A DNA stretch of 64,000 nt from Grifola frondosa. Its lineage: Eukaryota > Basidiomycota > Agaricomycetes > Polyporales > Grifolaceae. Below are positions 45,450 through 57,285 of this stretch, one piece after another (the first letter of the stretch is position 1; each line of letters begins with the position of its first letter). A program made the translations under genes and the position numbers. Below the pieces are notes generated by a model. That model had not been told where the DNA came from, did no database searches, and saw only the letters and a program-made list of their open reading frames with translations. Where the stretch lies: contig LUGG01000001.1 in the NCBI GenBank assembly GCA_001683735.1, positions 2,418,001 through 2,482,000 on the forward strand, in the 5' to 3' direction.

Positions 45450-46075
45450 TCATTTTGCCGCCACGACCTTCTTCGCCTCTTCCCGCGCAGCTTCTACAGC
45501 CTCTAAGACCTTTCCTTTGCCGGATTCTGCTTTCTTCTCTCTTCCACCAAGGTGCCAGTAGTTGACAAACCGAATATCTTGTATAGTCTGTGCCGCCGCG
45601 TTTGTCGCGTGGCATGCGAAAAGAAGGTAATTTCGCGGTTGGACTTGCCATGCTATTCGGGTTGAATCAACACCGGCACAATCTAGCAGCACATCAACCA
45701 CATACCGAAGCGCATGAAGACCATGCTATCAAGTGGCGTAAACCCGCAATCAAAACACGAAATAACAGGGAAGCATGCAGACTCACGAGTAAGCCGCAAG
45801 GGCTGTTGTCATCGTTCCAGAAATGTATTCTTCATCCTTGCGCAAGTCGGCCAACGCCGCCAAAGGCAAACCCCAGTTCGCAACCTAGATCATCACGGTG
45901 CATGGTCAAATTTCGTTCGTGGAGTGTGTGCATATTGCGACTGACCGGTCCCCAGAAGTGAGTGCCTGCAAAAATGTCTCGATCAGAGCTGCATAGTCGA
46001 GAATGAAACTCACATACTGAAGAAATATTCGCGCGCCGCTGGCGAGCGAAGCCAGTTGTAGAATTTGGAGGCCAT
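45450..46075 (-). CDS. MPC1: Mitochondrial pyruvate carrier subunit MPC1
   Basis: Five exons on minus, start ATG 46075 ([20 protein letters not shown]), stop 45450-45452. Spliced sequence: [66 protein letters not shown], then INYWHLGG-type residues and a Lys/Glu/Ala tail. HFWGP...NWGLP and [15 protein letters not shown] are the family signatures. MPC1 pairs with MPC2 in the inner mitochondrial membrane to import pyruvate. Length is about 135 residues, slightly long because of the charged tail. It lies tail-to-tail with DNA ligase I, 140 bp apart, and head-to-head with the next gene. Confidence 0.92.
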
Positions 46076-46467
46076 AATGGAAGAAGTGGATGGGAGGAGG
46101 ACACGGAGCTGAAGGACGCGCTGACAGAGTTGGCGAGTGTCACTCTGGTCCGACTCAGGTCCCACGTGGCCGAGCGCGTCTTGCGCCAGCGTCTCGGGCA
46201 GATGTGGGGAAGACGCCGAACACCCCCCACGACTGCACTGGACGTTGTGCTCGACAACGACGACAACGCTTTCCCTGCGGATTCATTTGGCTATCTATGG
46301 TCGTGCAATCTGCTCTCTTGATACCGCATTCTAAAATGGCGCTGCAAGTTGCCGTTTTGCATGCTGCCTCGTTGCAGGCTTCTCAGCGCCCATGCTCTCA
46401 CCCGCAATGATATGCGCGACCTCCCCTTCTCCACCCTTTGTCTCCACCATCTGCGCAGGATTTTTCT
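46076..46467. other. Shared divergent promoter region, MPC1 and the next gene
   Basis: 392 bp between divergent starts. A plus ORF at 46130-46321 has coding-like composition but no recognised domain; it may be a 5' UTR ORF or an extra upstream exon. Confidence 0.35.
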
Positions 46468-47966
46468 ATGTCCCTTTTGCGAAATTTGGCTGAGAAACCT
46501 GGCAACATGCAAGCATATCACAACGGCGATCAGACGTACTATGCTCAGCCTCAATATGGCCAAACCCCACCGGGATATTTCGCCGGATACGCTGCATATC
46601 CATCGTCGTATATGGTCCCTCAACAAAACGTTGCACCGTTCCCCGCATATCCCGCGCAGTATGACCCTCAGCAGCAGCCACAGTACTCTACCCCCGCACT
46701 AACGCGAAGACAGCCAAGCCGCAATGCACCGCGGGCTTCTACACCTGGCCATGGACAATCCGGAAGGCCAGCACCGAAGCCTATCAAGTCTGCCATGAAG
46801 AAGCCATCGGATCGATCTGCAGCTGCACCTTCTGGAGTGCCGCTCTCCAGAGCCAGGACGAACTCCGATCCTCGGCGTCAGAGAGCTACTTCAGAGACGA
46901 GACAGCCCCCGAGCTCGATTCCACCATTCACGCCTGGTGAGCTCCATTTATTCGCTCGTTCGACGCATCTCTCACCACGCGATCGATTTGATCTGATGCA
47001 GAGCATTTGTTCTTGTCCCTTCACTCGACAAATGAATTGCGGATGGACAACGTCGCCTATCAGTCGACCATCGAAGAATTTACAGAGGATGTATTACCCA
47101 TGTGGCATCATGGCGTCAACTCTGTCGAACATCACCACACGCAGTTGCGGGTTCAGTTCGCGGGAAGCCCCTGGGCTAGCGTCGGCACAGATGCACTTCT
47201 GTAAGTTATCGCAGTCATTAGTTGTGCAGTCTTCTATGAACTCGCTCTGCATTCATTTTCATACCCAGCGCCGGTCGGATGATATGCAGCATTTTCGCGG
47301 TCCTCGCGCGCCAGGTATGTGGTGCAGGCTCTTCACATAATATCATAGTCTAATATTTAGCGTATCTGGTACTGTAGGGTTACACGTACTTGACTACCAT
47401 AAACACGGGGCATACGGTTTGTTTCCATGTGCCCGTCGACTCACGCACGATCACTAATCCGAGCACCCAAGATGAGGCCCCCGCAGCTGATCTTCGCTGC
47501 CTCCCCTCCAGATTACGAGGCCCAGATCTTTCTCGTCACATTCTCCCATTCGGGCGGCAAGCTGTCGATCCTTGACGCGCCGGCAGAGCTTACGCAGGAG
47601 TTGGGCATCGGCCTCCGCCAGGCGTTCCCGCGCAAGATCGCCACGGACAGGGCGACCGAGGACGGTCTGCACGTCTTCGAGCTGAAGAAGGGTTACGGGG
47701 GCGAGTCTCTCCGCCGTCGTTCCTCCGCGCACCGTTCTTAGGCTGACACCGTTGCAGGTCCGCAAGTGCCGAAGAGCTTGTTCATGGCATTCGTGCTACA
47801 TTTCTTCAATGCTAGGGGGTTCACGCTCAGCGGGAGCGTCCCGATGGGGACGAAGAGCTGGCTGCATTTTGGTTCTCGCAAGGAAGCGTGGATCTTTCGC
47901 AGCATCCAGCGGAAGGTGGAGAGCCGCCCTCGCAGTCGGCAGAGCCAGAACCGTCCGGAACAATGA
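46468..47966 (+). CDS. Conserved basidiomycete protein of unknown function
   Basis: The first ATG in the long frame is at 46468 (MSLLRNLAEKPGNMQAYHNG). The N-terminal 160 residues are Gln/Pro/Ser-rich and look disordered, with a PIKSAMKKPSDRSA-type basic patch. After introns there is a folded part: ELRMDNVAYQSTIEEFTEDV, FAGSPWASVGTDALL, GYTYLTTINTG, LIFAASPPDYEAQIFLVTFS, LGIGLRQAFPRKIATDR and PKSLFMAFVLHFFNARGFTL, ending GSRKEAWIFRSI and a basic tail at 47966. The pattern matches a protein family I associate with agaricomycete genomes that has no assigned role. At least four introns. No signal peptide or membrane segment. Confidence 0.7.
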
Positions 47967-48352
47967 TCTGTCGTAATGTTGCATTGTTATTGTACTTGTC
48001 TATCTCGACCATATTTAACTCCATGAGACCCCCTGTGATTTGTTCTATATTTTGCGATGTCTTCATAGTTGCTTACACCGTTCAATTGTTAGGATCCTCA
48101 AGGCTTTAACTCATGGCATTGCGGACGTGGATATATTCCGCCACAACGCTTGCTAGTGAAGGCACTCGCACGTCCATGTCTCATTGTCCAGAGTCATGCA
48201 CACCGTATCAGATGTAAGCGTCCGTGAGCGCAAAGGAATGAGAGTGTGTAGCTAAAAAGCATCCTCGCCGTACAAACAAAACAGAATGGTCCAACAGAAT
48301 AGCCAAAGCCGCCCACCAGCACAAGACGTTACCCTCCACGGATACTCAGTAT
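47967..48352. other. Convergent 3' intergenic region
   Basis: 386 bp between convergent gene ends; no feature recognised. Confidence 0.4.
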
Positions 48353-48971
48353 CTAACAATTAGCACAAGGCGTATCCTTCTCACAACGTTTTGGGCGGGA
48401 AGGTTTCGTCTTTATGGGCTTTGATGTTCCAGTGGGATTACTAGAACCACCTTTCGGGCGCCAGCGTCCAAGCTTCAAGGGTAGCCTACATGAGTTGAGG
48501 CAGAAGGGGATTAGATTCATCTGCACAGTTGATTGACTTGAAGGACACGACCCACAGAAGCGACTGCGATGGAGCACGGAAGCTGATCGCAGGAAGTAAG
48601 GGCTCCGCCACTGGTCAGAGTATTCTCATGACACTCACGTAGAATCCGGAACGGAAGGAGCCACAGTAGCAGCCTCCGTGTCGTCAACGGCAAGAGCTTT
48701 CGACTCCATCTCTGCTCCATCCATGGAACTCCTGCCGCATGCGTGTCAGTGAATAACACGCAGTGCGATCATCAATATGCTCTACTTACCCTGCTACCGT
48801 AGTGAGTGCGTTGCACTCGGACGATACGATGCTCGAGCAATTGTTGTCCGCCGGAATGTCAGTCGCGACTTCAAAGTCAGATTCCTGCAGAGCCTGCCCA
48901 TCGACGATGACAATAGTGGACATGGCAGAGTCTGCGTGCTCGAGAGCGGAGGTATCGGGAAAAGAAGACAT
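48353..48971 (-). CDS. Tandem-family protein A, unknown function (135 aa)
   Basis: Three exons on minus: 48790-48971, 48639-48731, 48353-48485, both introns in phase 2, total 408 bases. The protein starts MSSFPDTSALEHADSAMSTI, has the segment VDGQALQESDFEV, then AEMESKALAVDD, then GRWRPKGGSSNPTG, and ends in a basic, Cys-containing tail (RCEKDTPCANC). It is small, acidic at the front and basic at the back, without signal peptide or membrane helix. Two homologues with the same exon-intron plan follow at 50113 and 52125, so it is a real gene. I do not recognise the family and propose no function. Confidence 0.72.
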
Positions 48972-50112
48972 ACTACTGGGGGAATATTAGGGCAACCGAC
49001 GATTCCTTTAATACCGGTGAGGAATAGACTTTGATCCGACAACTCATGGCCAGCCCGTTCGCGGTGCATGCTATGACATTAAAATTGAATACAATGTGTC
49101 CAAATGCAGTGAGGCTGCGCGGAATAGGACGGGCAGAACGTCAGATTGGAGTAGAGTCAAGTACACCAGAAGACTGTAAGTGTGTCGAACATAATTCCAT
49201 GACAGGAATTCCCTCGGAGTGGCACATAGTTTGACAACAATAGCACTGGAATACGCAATCCATGGAGAAGTGAGAGTGTCGGATTGTCTAAGCATATTCG
49301 AGAAGGATGCTCATTGAAGTTTTCTCGAAGTAGGACGCCGTCCGAAACGCGCTTGTGGCGCGAGCTGTCGCGTCAAATCAGTCACGTGCACTCGATGGGC
49401 TGAATTGCAAGGCATCACTTTCGTGCATCTTGCTCTCCAATCGCTAACCATGAACCAGCATTTTGAAGGTTGTGCCATGTCTTCTATCGGATAATATTGT
49501 TTGCTTAGCCTGAGTGCCGATCAACGTCCGGCAAGTGCGCCGTGCGGCGACCGTTCTCGACCACCCAGTATGCGGATGGACCATCAATTGTTTTCTCCGG
49601 AAAGTCATTGATAAAGAACATCGAACTGCAGAACTTTCCAGTCTCTTGGACCGTGGCGCTCAATTGCGCTCACACGGACTCAAACGTCCGTGACATGTCT
49701 GGACGTATCTTCATTAATGACTTCTGTGTGCACATTCTCGGAACGAACGAGCGTCCCAGGGGAGACGAAGTTTCCCAAAAGATATGAACAATGCCATGCG
49801 CGAATGTGAGATGTTCGCTACAACGGACTCCCGCCGGCTATGCTGACGGCCTCGGTGCCCTTGTTTGTCGAAACCCTTATTCGTTGTCAAAATGTACGAT
49901 CATCAAAACATGTTAAATTGATCCAGCTCCCAATAGGTATCGCGACAACATCGTGTATAGCTGTCGTGGGTAATGAATATTGGATACTGGTCAAAATGTC
50001 AAATCCAAACCAGAGAAATGAGTACAGAACTGTCAATACACAGCACAAGATGCTCATGGCCCATGTCCATCACAGTGGCACAAAGCGCAGATACAGCGCA
50101 CTCCTACGCACA
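48972..50112. other. Intergenic region between tandem-family genes A and B
   Basis: About 1.1 kb without a supported gene; holds the promoter of gene A near its left end. No repeat of the neighbouring paralogous genes was noticed here. Confidence 0.4.
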
Positions 50113-50714
50113 CTACCGCCCGGCAGAAGGCGTGCCATTCCCGTTCTGGGGCTGGGGCTGCTGAGGTTTGGGCGGGGGATTCGGCTTCGTGCGAGAGCCT
50201 GTAGGAAGGCTACTTGGCCCATTTCCTCCTCCCTTTGGCCGCCAGATCTGGCGCGCGAAGGGTGTTCTGCATGAATGCGAAATTTGGGAGTGGTTAGCTA
50301 CTGGCAATATGCTGATGGCTAAAGGAGCACGCACAGAAGCGATCCGGACGAACCATCCATGCTGGACAAGGCATGTCAGCGACTCATTGATATATTGGTA
50401 AGACGTAGCGCACTCACGTTGCATCTGGAACCGCGCGGGGAATAATATCGTCGAGAGCCTTCGACGCCATCTCCACCGTGTTGATTGCGTCGCATTCATC
50501 AAACCTAACTACTCCGTTAGTATATACACGAGCGACGTTCTGTGCGGTCTACTCACGAACGGGGACCGCTGGGCGTGCTGCACTGGGACGAGATGGAGCT
50601 AGAGACAGCATCCTCGTCTTCAGCTCGAGCGTTGCTGACAACGTCGAACACAGTCTCCGGTAGAGCCTGTCCGTCGATCATGACAGTAGACGTTTCGTTC
50701 GATTCAAGCGACAT
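50113..50714 (-). CDS. Tandem-family protein B, unknown function (132 aa)
   Basis: Exons 50557-50714, 50418-50504 and 50113-50266, total 399 bases, introns in phase 2 as in its neighbours. Starts MSLESNETSTVMIDGQALPE and shares IDGQALPETVFDVV with VDGQALQESDFEV of gene A. The middle exon gives INTVEMASKALDDIIPRAVP, and the last gives RQIWRPKGGGNGPSSLPTGS and a Pro/Gln-rich tail. The second intron is long for this window (about 150 bp). Unknown function; probably a cytosolic or nuclear small protein by lack of targeting signals. Confidence 0.72.
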
Positions 50715-52124
50715 GTTGTGGCAAGGAGGATGAGGGTAGTAATAGATGGTCTGGATTAATTGAAGGAACAAAACTGGCGTTCTTAAATACTAGCCCAGAG
50801 ATTAGGTCAGAGTTTTCAACCAGTGCATGTGCCGATCTGGGCTCAATTCAAGCCGGCGAAGGTGCGTTGTTCCAGATAGCCCAATCAAACAGCACCGATG
50901 TTGTCGATGATCCATGAGCGCTGACTCGCAATGAGTTTGCACAGACATCATGGATATAAGCCAGTTCCACTAAATGCTCATACACTAGACGAGGAATATG
51001 AACATGAACACTCTCAGCCCTCGATATGCGTCTGAAGTGGAGTATACAGGACATACCACATACAACTAAACATCACAATCGCCCATCCGGACTATAGCAT
51101 CAAGTCAAACAACAGACTCAACGAGCTCGAGAAAAAGAAGTCCAGCAGCAACGCGTGACGTCAACATCACGTGCCAACATTCCCATCCAGTGACCAGACA
51201 AGACGGTCAAGTTGAAATCGGACTACTTAGTAGACTTTACGTGACCGTGTTCAAAGATTTCTTTCTTTCTTGCAGCCATGTATCCTATACGAAGCTAGGA
51301 GGATTACACTAACTAGGTGCCACTCGGCATGCCCTTGATGTGACCTCATCAGCCCACCCTGATCGATGAGCCGATGAGCACGGTGGCTTGAAGATCCGAC
51401 TCCCTCATGGTAAGGTGGCTATACCAGTTCTCTTCCATAGAGCTACTTGACTTGTCAGCTGTTGGACAGACACAGCTTACACCGCGTGAAGAATGAATTA
51501 ATGAAGTACGGGACGTTCTTTGTACTTCTACAAGTATCGCGGCGCTGACATCGGGTGCCTTTCCGCGCGTTCTTCTGACACGGGTACGTGCCTTCATGCG
51601 ATGCTTCCTAAGTCAATATGCACGGCCTCGTCCCACGTTTCTGGGGTGCGGTATATTCGCAGAAGACTAAGTTTTTCTAATCGGCGGACCTACCCAACGG
51701 GACGAAGACTAGACAAGATAGACTCTCGAAGAGAGTACCCTGAATGCCATTTGGTCGACGTCCTGCAGAGAGTCCTTCTTACCATTGTAAATAGCAGTGC
51801 GGATAGCATATATCATGGTTTGTTATCATAACAATCATTGCCTCAACTCAATACACTTGCTTGTCGTTTTCGTTTGCTCGTTCGGAATTTCAATCCTTTC
51901 AGTGTAATCTTAGACATGCATTCGGAATTGTCAGCATACGTTTACATATCGCAGTAACATCCGTATATCGTTACAAATTGGCACCGGAGAACCTCCAACA
52001 TCGCGCATGAGGATAATTAGAAGCGCATGACGATACAACGGAAGATGGTCGAGTGTGAGATGGTTCGTAACATTCCAATACACACAACCACTGTGCACCC
52101 GCCCACGCGCACCAAGGTTGCTGG
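50715..52124. other. Intergenic region between tandem-family genes B and C
   Basis: About 1.4 kb. Short ORFs at 51349-51597 (minus) and 51520-51831 (plus) overlap and show no domain. No gene supported. Confidence 0.4.
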
Positions 52125-52694
52125 TCATCCTGCTTGGGGCGTCTGAGTTGAAGAAGAGGCAGCAACGTCCGGATCTGGGACAGCATCGGCGGCAGGCGGG
52201 GTGGGAGCGGGATCAGAAACTTTCGGCTTGGTTTTACCGTCACCTTTATTGAGCGAGGGACTTTGAGAATGACCCTTCGGGCGCCATAACTGGCGCACGG
52301 GTTGTCTATATAAGTAAGAAAAAGTACTATCAGCGACTGGTGATGGGGACATCGACCAACAAGAGACACGGACTGATGTTCAGATGGAACTGGCCTAACG
52401 TATGAAGTTAGCGGCCCAGTTACGGTCCGAAGCTGCCTAAGAACACTCACGTTACATCCGATAGCGAAGCATTGAGAGCTGTGGCCGCCATCTCAACGGT
52501 GGTGTTGTCGCCTTCGTCTTGTCTAATGCATTCATGTGAGCACCATGATTATGCGCAGGTCAGGATGCTCGTAGCTACTTCATCGAGACCGGCGTGTCGT
52601 ACGCCGAGTGGTCAACACCGAGTTCATCCACTGCATTGTTGGTTGCGAACAGCTCGTCGGTAGTAAGAGTGGAGATAGACATATCAGAAGACAT
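52125..52694 (-). CDS. Tandem-family protein C, unknown function (122 aa)
   Basis: Exons 52579-52694, 52451-52522 and 52125-52305, total 369 bases, both introns phase 2. Starts MSSDMSISTLTTDELFATNN. The middle exon reads NTTVEMAATALNASLSDVT, matching TVEMASKALDDIIP of gene B. The last exon gives RQLWRPKGHSQSPSLNKGDG and a Pro/Ala/Ser-rich tail ending TQTPQAG. It is the most diverged of the three at its N-terminus. Unknown function. Confidence 0.72.
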
Positions 52695-53624
52695 GAAGCT
52701 CGAGGAGTGCGAGTCAGTCTTTTATATTATCGAGCCCGGTACCATTCGCCGCTCATTTCCCGATGAATTTCGAAGAACAACAGTCACCATATACCACACG
52801 AACAACGGGTTTCTAGCCTTGTGTACAGCACAAACAGCCTCGACGAAGAGCTGTCATGTAGTTTTCTTGAATACTAGTGCGCAATCTGGTTGGATTCTGT
52901 GATCGATTCGAGCAAATATGGACAGCGTAGAGCCTCGTGTGTGAGAACATGTCACGCTCAGCTCGGAGGATGTATAAGACTGTGGCACATTAATGAGATG
53001 ACCGTTAGACAACGCGTATGTGACGTTACTAGGCGCGTGACATCTCGTGTTTCGATATCTGCCCCAGCGGCGCCAACACTTTAGACCAGCGTCACGCCAA
53101 CGATAGTGCGAGCCATCCAACTGCCAGCTTGCGCCTTGGTCCCAACCGCCACCCCTGGTCTTGCTTGACATGCGGATCCTACGCATGCGTGCTATAGATC
53201 ATGTGTGATGATATCTATCGAGTCTTCTCTCCACTGCTACCGATGCTGCCATATATAATCATGTCATCGCTGGGCTTGCCAATTCTCTTGTACTCTTCGA
53301 AATCATTTATCACTTGGCTATGCACAAAGGAGACACAGCCTTGCCGTTCATTCTCGATGGGACAATGATACCGTAGCTCTGGCCTTCTACTAGGACGCTC
53401 ATTTTGCGGTGCAGAAAGACGTAAAACTAAACCAACGCTGGACATATCAGTTTCACTTGCTATTCTGCTGGAGGTTCTCCCGTCGAAGCGAAGATTCATC
53501 ATTCTAACTTATGTTATGACTTTACCCGTATGGAACTCTCTTCAGGAGGTTCGTATAAATGCATGACACCGTCGGATATCCTGTGGAAGCTGCTACTCTT
53601 CCCCAGGCGTAGCTTGAGTCGACA
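52695..53624. other. Divergent intergenic region, tandem-family gene C to WW-like gene
   Basis: About 0.9 kb with promoters for both flanking genes. A minus ORF at 53215-53502 (MMNLRFDGRTSSRIASETDM...) lacks the WRPKG signature and is not called. Confidence 0.4.
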
Positions 53625-55744
53625 ATGTCTCCTTCCGAAATGGATACACCGACGATGCGCGATCTTGCGACGATTCTAACTCTGGATGGCGACTTAACTC
53701 AGGATCCTCCGATTGAGCCCGCTCCTGCATATACCGAGCACACGTTTTTGACTCCCATCACGGCTGTGCAGAATCCTCGATATGATAGGAATTCCGTGTA
53801 CGTCCGATGGCACTTCGGCCCGTGACTCTAATAACTTCTCTTTAGGGTGCATCCGGAATACATGAATATACCCAAGGGACTGCATTCCACAGTGATGTTG
53901 CCCGAGTAATTCGCTTTCACATCGTAGAGAGGGCAGCTGATTCAATTTATCACCAGGCCTCTTTACCTCCCTGAAGGCTGGACTATGCGCAGCAATCCGG
54001 AAGGGTCATCTTACTACTTCAACGAAACTCTGCACATAGTGACGGACACGCCTATGCATAAGCGGGATTTTTGCGACAAGATCGCCTTTTGTTTTGAAGG
54101 GATGCAGGCACTCATCAGGGCCACAGGACAGGTCCTGCCAAAAAATTACGAGATCTACATGCGGACAGACGAAGGTCGAGATGGCTGCAGGTACTACATG
54201 ATAGACCATGATAGCCAGACGCAATTTTGGATTCAAGATATTGATTCGTATGAGTTAGAACTGCCCCAAGTGACCTCAGTCGGGCATCTCAGTGAGTACA
54301 AACTAACCCTCCTGATTTGGACGTTTTGATGATGCGGTTACACTTTAGAATTCGTCTTACAGGAGCATTATTGGACTCACGTTGAATATTTTCCTCACCG
54401 TCCTATCGACAAACGCTCTCGAGATGAGCTCGTGGACGTCCTTCGCCATGCTCGAGGCGGTAAGGGACTACTCGCAATAACTTATGTGACAAACTGAGCT
54501 GTGCGATTTTAGACCACATGACCTCCACTAATTCTACTTTTCCTTACGGCGCTGATCAATGTGCAAAATTCATCGAAATCATAGATATTGCAGGTATGTG
54601 GGGATCAATTTGCCTGCGGAATCGTAACTGATACATATCTCAGGAGCAGAAAATTCCACGTATATGACATGCATGATCGGTACGGTTTATCGTGCTGTTC
54701 GTCATAATCATCGGCTTATGCTCCTTCAGCACGTCTTTGGACGACAGTCGGTGAGCACAATACCCTCAACTGCATGTATGTCATTCTCATCGGCTGGTTC
54801 AGCACGATACAGATTTGACAATTACCACGGAGAAGACTACGCACGCCTTGCGCGCGATCGGAGACGACGGGATGCGCCCGTTGTTAAGAGAAGCCGCGGG
54901 ATGAAGATGTGCACATCCCTGCTCTTCGGATTCCCGAAGGCATTCAAGAATGATTTAGAGATGCTGTTCGTCGACAATATGGCCTATGCGATCCACTGGC
55001 GTACGTTTGCCTGCACATTAACGAACAACTGGCGAGAATCTTCACTTTTGGTGAGTCACGTGCAGGCGTGTCAGCAACACATCGAAACTCATATTCGCTC
55101 ATTATCAGGCCGGATGCCTTCTCATGTGAGTTGTTGATATAATTGCCCACCTTTAAAGGCGTTGCACTGACTATGCCATCAGTGCTAATGCAAGCCTCTT
55201 ATCGGGGTCGAAGGGCGTAGCGGCCCAATGCACTGGTGTCGCATCGACTATACTGTCGCTCGGCGGCCTTTCGTCAAGTGTCGCCCTTCTACACTGGTAC
55301 TCAGGGGCCACAGAGCTCACCGCCGCCTACGTGGTCTGTGGCACATTCGTCTATATTGCTAGCGAATGACAGGCTCACACCGCACATAAGGCTAACCACA
55401 TGAAACGAATCGAGCACGAAAACTTGGGCTTCGAGCCCATCGCCGCGGTCTACAGTCTCCCGAAGGCGCTGATCTTCTGGTCCATGATCTTCCTCGCGAC
55501 GCACATCATCGCCATCGTCGTGAACATATCGGGCATCGTGTCGCAGACTACCGTCATGGCTATCGCAGTGATGGTCGCAGCTGCGTTCTGGCAGATGGAA
55601 GCGATCCTCCGCAATGCATACGCCGGTGCAGCGGACAGCACAGACGCGGAGGAGGAATCTGTGTGGTTCTTCAGCAGCGCAGTGGCCAAGTTGCGGAAGA
55701 TCGGTGTTGTGATGCGCCGATATCTGCCGCGAGGTGAGTTGTGA
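53625..55744 (+). CDS. WW-like domain multi-pass membrane protein, unknown function
   Basis: Start ATG 53625 (MSPSEMDTPTMRDLATILTL). Short introns join RNSV to VHPEYMNIPKGLHSTVMLPE and then to PLYLPEGWTMRSNPEGSSYY plus FNETLHIV, which is WW-like: the first Trp and the YYFN core are present but the second Trp is missing. Next come ALIRATGQVLPKNYEIYMRT, then LQEHYWTHVEYFPHRP, then exons rich in histidine and arginine (RLMLLQHVFGRQS, ARLARDRRRRDAPVVKRSR). Hydrophobic segments near the end (for example ALIFWSMIFLATHIIAIVVN, TVMAIAVMVAAAFW) are probable membrane helices; the protein ends RRYLPRGEL at 55744. A TGA near 55366 must be removed by a short intron ending GACAG. The family is common in agaricomycetes, role unknown. 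Confidence 0.68.
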
Positions 55745-56021
55745 CGGCTCGCAGGTGCATCTGTGTGCAGCAACCGAAATTGCTGGGCTCGCCATTTGTT
55801 GGATGGCGTGCACATGCTTGTGATTGGTGTTCGTGCCTCGGTATTTTGTGTACTTCTGTACACCATCTTAGACTTGTACTATCATTCAGCCGTGCTGTAC
55901 GATGACGATTCCATCCATAGATGACATCTTGTTACTTGATATATAAAAACCTAGCCATACGATCACGGCGAAATGTTCCGCCCGCTATTATTCAAGATAG
56001 AGATGAGAAACACGACTAGAG

Positions 56022-56938
<917 letters not shown>

Positions 56939-57285
56939 GTTGCGAGAACGAACAGAGAGAGAGATGAGCGAAACGAGGCGACGGCTCATATAATAGATCG
57001 AAAACGGTGGGACGGCGGAGGATAACAAGGATCGTTCGACTGGGACGCCATCTTCAGATAATAATTAATAAGTACCAACTGATGCCACTCCTCGCGACTC
57101 TCTTCTCATGTAGTCACTCTCATTTTCTTGCGTATGTAAGCACAATCAGCGCCCATCAGGCTACAGCTTTTCTTGCTCGAAAATGTTGTCCAATGTACAT
57201 ACAGCGGTTCCACTTCTACCATCACCCACAATCACTCACAGTCGGAAGAACAAAATTTCCTGTGCGAATACATCACAGGCGCCGA
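56939..57285. other. IDI1 5' region and REC8 3' region
   Basis: 347 bp. Bases 56939-57028 can encode the optional IDI1 extension; the rest shows no feature. Confidence 0.4.
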
